From CALBPI01 sp038521865 (GTDB lineage: Bacteria; Pseudomonadota; Gammaproteobacteria; Steroidobacterales; Woeseiaceae), in the NCBI GenBank assembly GCA_038521865.1, contig JBCBKO010000001.1, positions 868,001 to 932,000 of the forward strand: DNA of 64,000 nucleotides, given 5' to 3'. The notes under the pieces are model-generated. The model did no database searches, was not told the origin of the DNA, and saw only the letters and a program-made list of their open reading frames with translations. Below, piece after piece: positions 33,947-42,637 of the stretch (positions are counted from its first letter, which is position 1; every line of letters begins with the position of its first letter). Position numbers and translations under genes: made by a program.

Positions 33947-35155
33947 TTAAACGCGCTCGATGATGGTCGCGGTACCCATACCGCCGCCAACGCAAAGATT
34001 GATGAGCGCAGTCGACTGGTCACGACGTTCCAGCTCATCCAGCACAGTGCCGAAAATCATCGCACCGGTCGCACCTAACGGGTGACCCATAGCGATGGCG
34101 CCACCATTCACATTGATCTTGTCGTGATCGACATCCAGCTGCTGCATGAACAACAGCACCACCGACGCAAACGCTTCATTAAGCTCAAATAGGTCGATAT
34201 CGCTGGTCGTCATACCGCAACGCTTCAACACCTTCTCGGCGGAAGGCGCGGGGCCAGTCAACATGATGGTGGGTTCGGTACCGATTGACGCAAAACCCTT
34301 GATCCGTGCACGTGGCTTCAGGCCCAACGCATCCCCGATGTCCTTGCTGCCAATGAGAACCCCTGCTGCGCCATCGACGATACCGCTGGAGTTCCCACCC
34401 GTATGCACGTGGTGAATCGCTTCGACTTCCGGGTAGCGCTGCAGTGCGACAGCATCGAAACCAGCTTGTTCGCCAGGAATCACAAACGCTGGATTCAAAT
34501 TACCGAGATCGTCTTTCGTTGTACCCGGACGCATATGTTCGTCGTGGTCGAGCACCGTCATGCCCAATCGATCGACAACGGGAACAACCGATTTCTTGAA
34601 GTAGCCCTGCTCCCACGCATTCGCGGCGCGCTTCTGGCTTTCTACGGCGTAGCCGTCGACATCGTCGCGCGAGAATCCGTACTTGGACGCAATCAAATCG
34701 GCACTGATGCCCTGCGGCGCGAAATAGGTGTCGTACGCGACGCGCGGGTCGGCGGCCATTGCGCCGGAATCCGAACCCATCGGAACGCGTGACATACATT
34801 CAACGCCGCCACCGATCGCAAGATCAGATTGACCGGCCATGACCTGCGAGGCGGCCGTGTTGATCGCTTCAAGCCCGGACGCACAAAAACGGTTGAGCTG
34901 CTTGCCCGGTACGTTCTGTTCGTAGCCGGCCGTCAGCACGCTGACACGCGCGATGTTGGCGCCTTGCTCACCCACCGGTGAAACACAGCCGAGTACGACG
35001 TCGTCGAGGTAGCTGGTATCCAGTTCGTTGCGATCACGCAATGAAGACAGCATTTGTGAGGTCAATTCGACCGGCGTTATGGGATGCAGCGAACCGCTGG
35101 CTTTGCCGCGCCCCCGCGGCGTGCGTACATGGTCATAGACAAAGGCGTCAGCCAT
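33947..35155 (-). CDS. Acetyl-CoA C-acyltransferase (thiolase)
   Basis: 402 residues. Nucleophilic Cys in NRFCASGLEAINTAA, His in GGAIAMGHPLGATGA and the second Cys in NLCVGGGMGTATI are all present. It releases acetyl-CoA (or propionyl-CoA) from a 3-ketoacyl-CoA. It leads the minus-strand block, 27 bases before the FadJ-like gene. The TetR gene lies just upstream on the same strand, so the first transcript probably starts there. Confidence 0.94.
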   Translation of the reverse strand: MADAFVYDHVRTPRGRGKASGSLHPITPVELTSQMLSSLRDRNELDTSYLDDVVLGCVSPVGEQGANIARVSVLTAGYEQNVPGKQLNRFCASGLEAINTAASQVMAGQSDLAIGGGVECMSRVPMGSDSGAMAADPRVAYDTYFAPQGISADLIASKYGFSRDDVDGYAVESQKRAANAWEQGYFKKSVVPVVDRLGMTVLDHDEHMRPGTTKDDLGNLNPAFVIPGEQAGFDAVALQRYPEVEAIHHVHTGGNSSGIVDGAAGVLIGSKDIGDALGLKPRARIKGFASIGTEPTIMLTGPAPSAEKVLKRCGMTTSDIDLFELNEAFASVVLLFMQQLDVDHDKINVNGGAIAMGHPLGATGAMIFGTVLDELERRDQSTALINLCVGGGMGTATIIERV

Positions 35156-35175
35156 TGTGAGTCTCCCTATGGTGG

Positions 35176-35817
35176 TCAGGCCGCCAGTCGCTCACGCAAC
35201 GTGCGGATAAAGTCTTGATGAATCCGGGTGAAATCAATGTCCCCGGGGTTTAGCAACCAGATGTAGGTAAGGCCGGCGATATGCGCCACATACTGTGCCG
35301 CGATGGACCGTGGATCGACGTCCTCACGAATCGATCCGGACGCAAGGCCATCCTCTACCCAGCGTTCCGCGTCAGCCACCTGGCGGGAGAAGGCCTGCTT
35401 GGCCAGCCCGCGCACATCGGAATTCGGCGACGCACCGCCATAATACAGGATGTGCAGGACTCGGATTTCCTGAGGAAACTCGAGCACAAAGTGGTGAAAA
35501 GCGCTGGCCGCGTTGCATAAGGCGTCGATCCCGGAATCCTCGCCGACTGCAGCGTTCAGATAATCTGACCAATGTCGCTGGATATTGCTGGAAACTTCTT
35601 GAAAAAGGCCGGCTTTTGAACCGAACCGGTAGGTAGCAAGCCCACGGCTGTAGCCGGCGCGCTCCCCGATGGCCGCCAGCGTCGTACCGTCCATACCGTT
35701 TTCCAGTATCAACGCCATCGCCGCATCGAGCATGGCCTTGTCCGACGCCGCCACACGCTGGGCCTGCGTCTTGCCGGCGCTATTTTGTACGGTCGATGCA
35801 GTCTTGGGCTGTGTCAA
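35176..35817 (-). CDS. TetR/AcrR-family transcriptional regulator
   Basis: 213 residues from TTG 35817. The frame stays open to 35943, but that would cover the intergenic palindrome and overlap the P450 start; a 213-residue product fits the family. The N-terminal helix-turn-helix is clear (LENGMDGTTLAAIGERAGYSRG then ATYRFGSKAGLFQEV), and the C-terminal ligand domain is helical. It is upstream of the thiolase and divergent from the P450, so it probably represses both sides through the operator at 35867-35889; acyl-CoA is a likely ligand (inference). Confidence 0.8.
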   Translation of the reverse strand: MTQPKTASTVQNSAGKTQAQRVAASDKAMLDAAMALILENGMDGTTLAAIGERAGYSRGLATYRFGSKAGLFQEVSSNIQRHWSDYLNAAVGEDSGIDALCNAASAFHHFVLEFPQEIRVLHILYYGGASPNSDVRGLAKQAFSRQVADAERWVEDGLASGSIREDVDPRSIAAQYVAHIAGLTYIWLLNPGDIDFTRIHQDFIRTLRERLAA

Positions 35818-35866
35818 AGCGGATCCGTATCCAAGGAGAAACGCAGTGCAATGCTGCGCTTCAGAA

Positions 35867-35889
35867 TACTTGTTGTCAACAAGCAAGTA
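35867..35889. promoter_or_regulatory. Overlapping palindromes, candidate TetR operator
   Basis: CTTGTTG and CAACAAG flank a single T (35869-35883), and an outer pair TACTTG/CAAGTA (35867-35872 and 35884-35889) surrounds it with a shifted centre. The half-sites CTTG/CAAG repeat. It lies between the TetR gene and the divergent P450 gene. Confidence 0.5.
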
Positions 35890-35931
35890 ACCTAACATCG
35901 ATGCATCATCAAACTTCGGGGGACGCGGAGG

Positions 35932-37290
35932 ATGGCGGAGCAAGCGCTGAAATCAACGGCAGGGACTCGAGCTAGCGACGATGTGATGCACATCCCTGGT
36001 GAAGACGGCATACCTTTTTTCGGCTTGGCATACGAATTCCTGACCGACCCTCGCGGGATGTCACGGCGTATGCGGGATACCTACGGCGCGGCTTATCGCA
36101 TTCGCTTTCTGGGCCAGCGTACCGTGGCCCTCACCGGTGCCGATGCACTCCAGCTGGTGCTTCAGGACCGCGAAAAGAATTTCTCCAGCGCCGGTGGTTG
36201 GGACCATTCGATCGGGCGACTGTTCTCGCGTGGCCTGATGCTCATGGACTTTGATGAGCACCGCCTGCACCGCCGGATGATGCAGAGCGCGTTCAAGCGA
36301 GACGCATTGGTGCACTACATGCAGGCGATGCACGACATTGCGCGCCAACACATCCAGTCTTGGCGTCACCAGAAAGACTTCCACTTTTACCCGGCCATCA
36401 AACAATTGACCCTCGACAATGCGGCAGTTGCGTTTCTCGGGATCGAACTGGATGAACGCGCCGATGCGTTGAATCAGGCATTCGTAGACACCGTCGCGGC
36501 GTCGCTTGCCGTCATCCGCGTACCGATACCGGGACTCTCGCTGTGGCGCGGACTGCGCGGGCGCAAGCAGCTCGAGAATTTCTTCCGCACGCAAATAGCC
36601 GCACGTCGAGCAGGCGATGGCCAGGATATGTTCACGCGACTGTGCCAGACCGTCGATGAAGACGGGAACCCCTACTCCGACGAAGACATCGTCAATCACA
36701 TCATCTTCTTGATGATGGCCGCACATGACACCGTCACCAGTTCGCTGACCACCGCCGTGCACGCGCTGGCAAAGTACCCGGAATGGCAGCAAAGACTACG
36801 CAACGAGGCCGAGGGGTTTGGCGATGCCGCGTTGAGCTATGACGATCAGGTCGAGCTGAAGCAAAGCGAGATGTTGTTTAACGAAGCATTGCGAATGTGG
36901 GGACCAGTCCCTTACATCCCTCGTCGTACCGTGCGAGAGTTTGAATTTGAAGGGGTCAAAATTCCAGCCAATGTCCAGGTCGGGGTGTCACCCGACGGCG
37001 CGCACTACGACGAACACTACTGGACCGAGCCCGAGCGATTCGATCCAGAACGATTCTCGGAGGAACGGGCTGAGCATCGGCGACATCCGTTTGCGTTTGT
37101 GCCCTATGGAGGTGGTGCACACAAATGCATCGGCATGCACTTCGCACAGATTCTGGCGAAGGTGTTCCTACGTGAGCTGGTTAATCAGTTCGAGGTTTCA
37201 CTGCCAGAGAGCTACGAGCTGAAGATGCAGCAGATTCCGATCCCCAAACCGAAAGACGGTTTACCCCTGGTACTGACGCCCCGCGGCTAA
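35932..37290 (+). CDS. Cytochrome P450
   Basis: 452 residues, soluble bacterial length. The heme-binding loop PYGGGAHKCIG has the axial Cys399; the I-helix MAAHDTVTSS has the acid-alcohol pair; the K-helix ExxR is in NEALRMWG. It hydroxylates an organic substrate using ferredoxin or other electrons; no redox partner gene is seen nearby. ATG 35932 is preceded by GGGGGA. It is divergent from the TetR-thiolase block and may introduce hydroxyl groups into substrates of the surrounding pathway (inference). Confidence 0.93.
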   Translation: MAEQALKSTAGTRASDDVMHIPGEDGIPFFGLAYEFLTDPRGMSRRMRDTYGAAYRIRFLGQRTVALTGADALQLVLQDREKNFSSAGGWDHSIGRLFSRGLMLMDFDEHRLHRRMMQSAFKRDALVHYMQAMHDIARQHIQSWRHQKDFHFYPAIKQLTLDNAAVAFLGIELDERADALNQAFVDTVAASLAVIRVPIPGLSLWRGLRGRKQLENFFRTQIAARRAGDGQDMFTRLCQTVDEDGNPYSDEDIVNHIIFLMMAAHDTVTSSLTTAVHALAKYPEWQQRLRNEAEGFGDAALSYDDQVELKQSEMLFNEALRMWGPVPYIPRRTVREFEFEGVKIPANVQVGVSPDGAHYDEHYWTEPERFDPERFSEERAEHRRHPFAFVPYGGGAHKCIGMHFAQILAKVFLRELVNQFEVSLPESYELKMQQIPIPKPKDGLPLVLTPRG

Positions 37291-37298
37291 GCCGGCGC

Positions 37299-37748
37299 TC
37301 AGCGCACCTTCGCGCGATCTCGATCGCGAAGTCGAAAAACACACTGACCCTGCGCGCAGAGTTGCGTCTCACGGTTATCACCGGCACTGGGATCCAGAAT
37401 GTGAGACTCGGTAAAGGCCGTTGAACCGGTGCGCCGCACAACACGACCCTCGGCAACCAGAACCTCACCCGTAACGGGTCGAATGAAGTTCGTGTTCTGC
37501 GAAACCGTAATGGACACCTGATCGTGATCACTATGCATGTGAGCACTGAACGCACCAGCAATGTCCAGCATGCTCATAATGATGCCACCATGCGCCATAC
37601 CCATTGTGTTCGTGTGTTGCCTGTTGAGCGGCATTTCCATACGCACCAAACCCGGCTTGGCATCGACGATCCGGAAGTCGAGAAAATCGAGATAGGTACC
37701 GAGGTAGTCTGGGATACCCAAGTCTTCCAACGACATCGGCTGTTTCAT
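37299..37748 (-). CDS. PaaI-type hotdog thioesterase
   Basis: 149 residues of the hotdog fold. The conserved HGGIIMSMLDIAG (helix with the catalytic region) and a NFIRPVTGEVLVAEGRVVRRT strand block identify the PaaI subfamily, which hydrolyses short, often aromatic or branched acyl-CoA. The ATG overlaps the stop of the preceding crotonase (ATGA). It is the last gene of the icmF transcript, and its stop is eight bases from that of the convergent P450. Confidence 0.88.
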   Translation of the reverse strand: MKQPMSLEDLGIPDYLGTYLDFLDFRIVDAKPGLVRMEMPLNRQHTNTMGMAHGGIIMSMLDIAGAFSAHMHSDHDQVSITVSQNTNFIRPVTGEVLVAEGRVVRRTGSTAFTESHILDPSAGDNRETQLCAQGQCVFRLRDRDRAKVR

Positions 37749-38503
37749 TTCAGAAACTCTGCCAGTCGTTCGTTAGTGTCTGCGATGTCATACTGAGCAC
37801 CGGTCTCAATCGCGATGCCTTCGTCCAGTGCCAAGCCTTCGCTGCGGCGCCAGAGATCTTTGTACGCAGCAATCACATCGGGGCTGTTGTCGAGGATCGC
37901 CTCAATCTGATCATCGACGAGCGCATCCAGCGCCTCCGGTTCAGCAACCCCGCTGACCAAGCCCCACTCATGCGCTTTCGCAGCGCTGAATGGGCGAGCT
38001 GTCAGACCGACATATTTGGCTCTCGCATAGCCGATGCGCCGTGGCAGCCGCTGGGACATACCCCAGGTTGGACGCACGCCCCATTTCGCATGGGTATCGC
38101 CGAACTTGGTTTTCGACGACGAGAACAAGAGGTCACAGCCCAACGCCAACTCGAGTGCACCGGTAAAGCAATGCCCGTTGATCTTTCCAATCACGACCTG
38201 CGGCATGCGCGCCATGCACTCAATGGCTGATCGTGCAGGAACATCGAGAATGTCGCCGACCATACCGCGCTCTATCGGGCGGCCACCGAGCGCCTTCAAG
38301 TCAACGCCGGCGGAAAAGGCACGGCCTGCGCCGGTGATCACCACGCAGCGCAGACCGTCGTCCGATTCTGCCGCGAGCAATTCGGACTCGAGCCTTTCGA
38401 GCATCTGCGGTGTCAATGCGTTGAGCGCATCAGGCCGGTTCAGTGTCAGCGTGAGTACAGCGCCGTCTCGCTCGACCGCCAAATGCTCATGTCCCGTCGC
38501 CAT
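37745..38503 (-). CDS. Enoyl-CoA hydratase/isomerase family protein
   Basis: 252 residues from ATG 38503, four bases after the icmF stop; the frame extends into icmF but that start is less likely. Crotonase motifs: RVLTLTLNRPDALNAL-type N terminus, FSAGVDLKAL, GALELALGCDLLF, and DTHAKWGVRPTWGMSQRLPRRIG. The first Glu (GALELAL) is kept, while the second is replaced by His (DTHAKWG). Role inferred: hydration or isomerisation of an unsaturated acyl-CoA made next to the mutase. Confidence 0.85.
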   Translation of the reverse strand: MATGHEHLAVERDGAVLTLTLNRPDALNALTPQMLERLESELLAAESDDGLRCVVITGAGRAFSAGVDLKALGGRPIERGMVGDILDVPARSAIECMARMPQVVIGKINGHCFTGALELALGCDLLFSSSKTKFGDTHAKWGVRPTWGMSQRLPRRIGYARAKYVGLTARPFSAAKAHEWGLVSGVAEPEALDALVDDQIEAILDNSPDVIAAYKDLWRRSEGLALDEGIAIETGAQYDIADTNERLAEFLK

Positions 38504-38507
38504 CGAA

Positions 38508-41500
38508 CTACATATTCCTGCGGTATTCACCACCGACCGCATAGAGCGCATCGGAGATCTGGCCGAGAGAGCATACCTGCACTGCGTCCATCAACGCGTC
38601 AAACAGGTTTCCGCGCTCACGAGCGACCGCTTGTAGTTTGGCTAACGCCTCCTTGGTTGCGGCCTCAGAGTTTCGTTGGAACGCTCTTAACGAGCCAATT
38701 TGTTGATGCTTTTCTTCGTCCGTTGATCGAATCAACTCAAGTTCATGGATCTCGTCTTCCTGGCCTTCCGGAGGCAAGAAGGTGTTTACACCGATGAGCG
38801 GCAAACTGCCGTCGTGCTTCTTACTCTCGTAGTAAAGACTCTCTTCCTGAATCTTGCCGCGCTGGTACATCGTATCCATCGCGCCCAGAACGCCGCCGCG
38901 TTCGGAGATTCTCTCGAACTCCTGGTACACCGCCTCTTCCACGAGGTCTGTAAGCGCATCGACAATGTAAGAGCCTTGCCATGGGTTTTCGCAGAAGTTC
39001 AGACCCAACTCCCGATTGATGATCAACTGGATCGCAACAGCGCGCCGTACTGACTGTTCGGTCGGCGTGGTGATCGCCTCGTCAAACGCATTGGTGTGCA
39101 GGGAATTACAGTTATCAAACAACGCATACATCGCCTGCAGTGTCGTTCGGATATCGTTGAAGCTAATTTCCTGTGCATGCAAGCTACGCCCGGAAGTTTG
39201 GACGTGATACTTCATCATCTGGCTTCTTGCACTCGCCCCGTAGCGCTCGCGCATCGCCCGCGCCCAAATGCGTCGCGCAACGCGTCCAATCACCGTGTAC
39301 TCCGGATCCATCCCATTGGAGAAGAAGAACGAGAGGTTTGGCGCGAAGTCGTCGATATTCATCCCGCGAGCGAGGTAGTACTCGACGATGGTGAAGCCGT
39401 TGGACAACGTAAATGCCAGTTGGGAGATCGGATTCGCCCCGGCTTCTGCGATGTGGTATCCGCTAATCGAGACGCTGTAGTAGTTTCTGACCTTGTGATC
39501 GATGAAGTACTGCTGCACATCACCCATCATCTTCATCGCAAACTCTGTCGAGAAGATGCAGGTGTTCTGCGCCTGGTCCTCTTTTAGTATATCCGCCTGA
39601 ACGGTGCCGCGGACCGTCTTCAATGTCTCGACACGTATGCGTTCATACGTCTGGGCATCAACCACCGCATGTCCGGGAATGCCTAACAGACGCAGTCCCA
39701 AGCCATTGTGACCATCGGGCAACTCCGCGTCATAACCCGGCTTCTCGCGACCTGAGAAATAGGCATCGATGCGCGCTTGCGCGGCGTCCCAGCCACCGGT
39801 TTCGTCGAGATGTTTCTCAACCTGCTGGTCGATTGCTGTGTTCATGAAGAACGCCAGGATGATCGGCGCTGGCCCGTTGATCGTCATCGACACAGACGTT
39901 GTCGGCGCGCACAGATCAAAACCCGAATACAGTTTCTTCATGTCATCGACCGTCGCGATCGATACGCCGGAGTTTCCAACTTTGCCGAAGATGTCAGGTC
40001 GCTCGTGCGGGTCTTCACCATACAGCGTGACGGAGTCGAATGCCGTCGACAATCGCGCCGCCGGTTGCCCCTTCGATAAGAAGTGGAACCGCCGATTGGT
40101 GCGCTCTGGAGTCCCCTCACCCGCAAACATACGAATCGGGTCTTCACCGGTACGACGGTAAGGGTAGACCCCGCCTGTGTACGGATATGCGCCCGGCAAG
40201 TTCTCTCGCATCAGGAAACGTAGCTGCTCTCCCCAGCTTTCGGTTCGCGGTGGCGCAATTTTCGGAACGCGCTGATGGCTGAGGGTTTCACGATAGTTGT
40301 TGCCGGTGATTGTCTTCCCGCGAACCGAGTATTCGAACTGTTCCGCGGTCACACCCTCGCGACGTTCCGGCCATTCGTCGAGTAGCTTTTGGGCTTCCCC
40401 AGTCAGCGAGCCGATCGCCTCCTGGTACCTTTGGCGCAAAGTCAGCAGTGTCGCATCGCCCTCGCCGGTCAACGCTTCGGGCGCATACCGACCGCGGGGA
40501 CGCGGCAGGTGCGCATCTTCGAGCGCGCTCAGAGACTCGTAGTAGTGCTGCGCGGCTGCGGCCTGCTCAGCCTGGCGATCAACGCTCTCATTGATCGCTC
40601 GACCCTGCTCTGCAATCTCGGCGAGATACCGCTGACGGGCGCCGGGAATCAACGCCGTGGCACGAGGCTCTTTATCACCTGGCGCCACATCCAGCGTCCA
40701 ACGCTCTGCATCGAGATGCAGCTTGTCTGCCAAGCGCTGGCATAGCTGAGAGAACATCCAGGTCAGGCCGGGGTCATTGAATTGGCTGGCGATGGTTGGA
40801 TAGACCGGGACAGCCTCATCGTCCATCTGGAACTCGAGCCGGTTGCGCTTCCATTGTTTACGGATATCTCGCAGGGCATCTTCCGCACCGCGTTTGTCGT
40901 ATTTGTTGAGAACAACGAGATCCGCGAAGTCCAGCATATCGATCTTTTCAAGCTGACTTGCCGCGCCATAGTCAGACGTCATCACATACATGGCAAAGTC
41001 GACCAGATCGACGATCTGGCTATCGCTTTGCCCAATACCTGCCGTCTCCACAATGACGAGATCAAAACCGGAGTGTTTCAGAAACGCCACAATATCGCCG
41101 AGCATCTCGCTTGTGGCGAGGTGTTGGCGGCGCGTCGCAATCGAGCGCATGAACAAGTTCGGATGACGCAGTGTGTTCATGCGGATTCTATCGCCCAGCA
41201 ATGCGCCACCGGTGCGACGTCGCGTCGGGTCAACCGCAACAACGGCGATCTTGTGCTCCGGAAAATACTGTGTGAAGCGATTGAGCAGCTCGTCGGTAAC
41301 GCTCGACTTGCCAGCACCACCCGTCCCGGTAATACCGATCACGGGAACCGCTGCCGACAGCGACCATGTCTTTCTTAAGTGCGAGAGCGTGTCGAGGTCG
41401 AAACCCTGTTGCTCGATCGCCGAAATCATCGCCGCAAGCGTCGCCATGTCGCTCGGATTTGGCTCCTCGGGAGCACTGAGCAACGCACGGGTAGCCCGCC

Positions 41501-41957
41501 CCTCGCGAGTCTTGGTGATCAGATCTTCGATCATGGCGTCAAGACCCATGTTCATCCCGTCATTGGGGTGATAGATCCTCGCTACCCCGTAGTCCATCAA
41601 GTCCTTGATCTCTTCGGGCGTAATCGTGCCACCGCCGCCGCCGAATACCCGGATGTGACTTGCGTTGTGCTCAGCGAGCATATCGACCATATAGCGGAAG
41701 TACTCGTTGTGTCCGCCCTGATAGGAGCTGATCGCAATGCCGTCTGCATCTTCCTGAATAGCGGCGCGGACGACGTCTGCGACGCTACGGTTGTGGCCGA
41801 GATGCACAACTTCTGCGCCTTTGCTCTGAATCAGACGACGCATGATGTTAATCGCAGCATCGTGGCCGTCGAATAAAGAGGCTGCGGTGACGAATCTGAG
41901 CGGCACGGCTTCACGGCGGGACGCCGTCGAAGTAGCCTCGTTAGCAACAACGCTCAT
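38508..41957 (-). CDS. icmF: Fused isobutyryl-CoA mutase IcmF (B12-dependent)
   Basis: 1149 residues from ATG 41957. Order: cobalamin-binding domain (LFDGHDAAINIMRR, then VFGGGGGTI), a MeaI/ArgK-like GTPase chaperone (GITGTGGAGKSS, Walker-type NKYD) at about 210-420, and the large TIM-barrel mutase domain at the C terminus. The stretch TSGRSLHAQEISFNDIRTT is the IcmF rather than methylmalonyl-CoA mutase form. IcmF interconverts isobutyryl-CoA and n-butyryl-CoA with adenosylcobalamin, and the built-in GTPase protects and loads the cofactor. It links valine/branched carbon with beta-oxidation. Divergent from a TetR gene with a good operator between them. Confidence 0.93.
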   Translation of the reverse strand: MSVVANEATSTASRREAVPLRFVTAASLFDGHDAAINIMRRLIQSKGAEVVHLGHNRSVADVVRAAIQEDADGIAISSYQGGHNEYFRYMVDMLAEHNASHIRVFGGGGGTITPEEIKDLMDYGVARIYHPNDGMNMGLDAMIEDLITKTREGRATRALLSAPEEPNPSDMATLAAMISAIEQQGFDLDTLSHLRKTWSLSAAVPVIGITGTGGAGKSSVTDELLNRFTQYFPEHKIAVVAVDPTRRRTGGALLGDRIRMNTLRHPNLFMRSIATRRQHLATSEMLGDIVAFLKHSGFDLVIVETAGIGQSDSQIVDLVDFAMYVMTSDYGAASQLEKIDMLDFADLVVLNKYDKRGAEDALRDIRKQWKRNRLEFQMDDEAVPVYPTIASQFNDPGLTWMFSQLCQRLADKLHLDAERWTLDVAPGDKEPRATALIPGARQRYLAEIAEQGRAINESVDRQAEQAAAAQHYYESLSALEDAHLPRPRGRYAPEALTGEGDATLLTLRQRYQEAIGSLTGEAQKLLDEWPERREGVTAEQFEYSVRGKTITGNNYRETLSHQRVPKIAPPRTESWGEQLRFLMRENLPGAYPYTGGVYPYRRTGEDPIRMFAGEGTPERTNRRFHFLSKGQPAARLSTAFDSVTLYGEDPHERPDIFGKVGNSGVSIATVDDMKKLYSGFDLCAPTTSVSMTINGPAPIILAFFMNTAIDQQVEKHLDETGGWDAAQARIDAYFSGREKPGYDAELPDGHNGLGLRLLGIPGHAVVDAQTYERIRVETLKTVRGTVQADILKEDQAQNTCIFSTEFAMKMMGDVQQYFIDHKVRNYYSVSISGYHIAEAGANPISQLAFTLSNGFTIVEYYLARGMNIDDFAPNLSFFFSNGMDPEYTVIGRVARRIWARAMRERYGASARSQMMKYHVQTSGRSLHAQEISFNDIRTTLQAMYALFDNCNSLHTNAFDEAITTPTEQSVRRAVAIQLIINRELGLNFCENPWQGSYIVDALTDLVEEAVYQEFERISERGGVLGAMDTMYQRGKIQEESLYYESKKHDGSLPLIGVNTFLPPEGQEDEIHELELIRSTDEEKHQQIGSLRAFQRNSEAATKEALAKLQAVARERGNLFDALMDAVQVCSLGQISDALYAVGGEYRRNM

Positions 41958-42013
41958 GGGAACCCCCCGGGGTTTGGCTGGGACAACTCGAAACCGGGAG
42001 CTGTAGCCCTCGG

Positions 42014-42031
42014 TTTTAATGACGATTAAAA
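42014..42031. promoter_or_regulatory. Perfect inverted repeat, candidate operator upstream of icmF and TetR
   Basis: TTTTAAT (42014-42020) and ATTAAAA (42025-42031) with a four-base spacer sit nine bases before the TetR ATG and 57 bases from the icmF start, an ordinary place for autoregulation and icmF control. Confidence 0.6.
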
Positions 42032-42040
42032 TACGGAACG

Positions 42041-42637
42041 ATGGTCTCAAATTCAACCAAATCCGCTACTTCCGCGTTTGGCGACAAGCGCGAGCAACTG
42101 CTGCGTGCGGCGGCCCGTTGCTTCAATGAGAAGGGCTACAGCGGCACCTCGCTGAAGGATGTGAGCGCACATCTCGGCCTCACTGACGCCGCGATCTATT
42201 ACTACATCGATGGCAAACAACAGTTGGTCTACGAGTGCTACCGCCGCGCAGCCGATATTGGGCGAGCAGCGCTGGACGATGCGATTGCGAACGGCGGTAG
42301 CGGCTTGGATATCGCCCGCGATTACGTGCGGCGCCACGTGGACGCGCACTGCGGCAGCGCCGGACCTATCGCGATCATGAGCGAGATTCCCTCACTGCGA
42401 GACGATGATCGCGAACACATTCTCGCCCTCTCACGAGAACACAGCGCACGTTTTGAGCAAGTGCTCGAGCGAGGCATTGAGGATGGCAGTATCCTCGCAT
42501 GCGACGTAAGAATGACCGGCAACGCAATCATGGGCGCAATCAACTGGATCCCGAAATGGTTTCATGGCGACGACGCGGTTGCGCAACGCGTTGCTGCTAC
42601 CTTCCCGGATTACCTGACGCGTGGCCTCGGCGCGTGA
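42041..42637 (+). CDS. TetR/AcrR-family regulator, probable icmF regulator
   Basis: 198 residues. The N terminus has the TetR helix-turn-helix (RCFNEKGYSGTSLKDVSAHLGL then AAIYYYIDGKQQLV). The C-terminal domain is helical and would bind the effector. ATG at 42041. The gene is divergent from icmF with an 83-base gap containing a perfect seven-base inverted repeat, so it most likely controls icmF and itself. The following MipA gene begins inside its stop (GTGA). Confidence 0.88.
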   Translation: MVSNSTKSATSAFGDKREQLLRAAARCFNEKGYSGTSLKDVSAHLGLTDAAIYYYIDGKQQLVYECYRRAADIGRAALDDAIANGGSGLDIARDYVRRHVDAHCGSAGPIAIMSEIPSLRDDDREHILALSREHSARFEQVLERGIEDGSILACDVRMTGNAIMGAINWIPKWFHGDDAVAQRVAATFPDYLTRGLGA

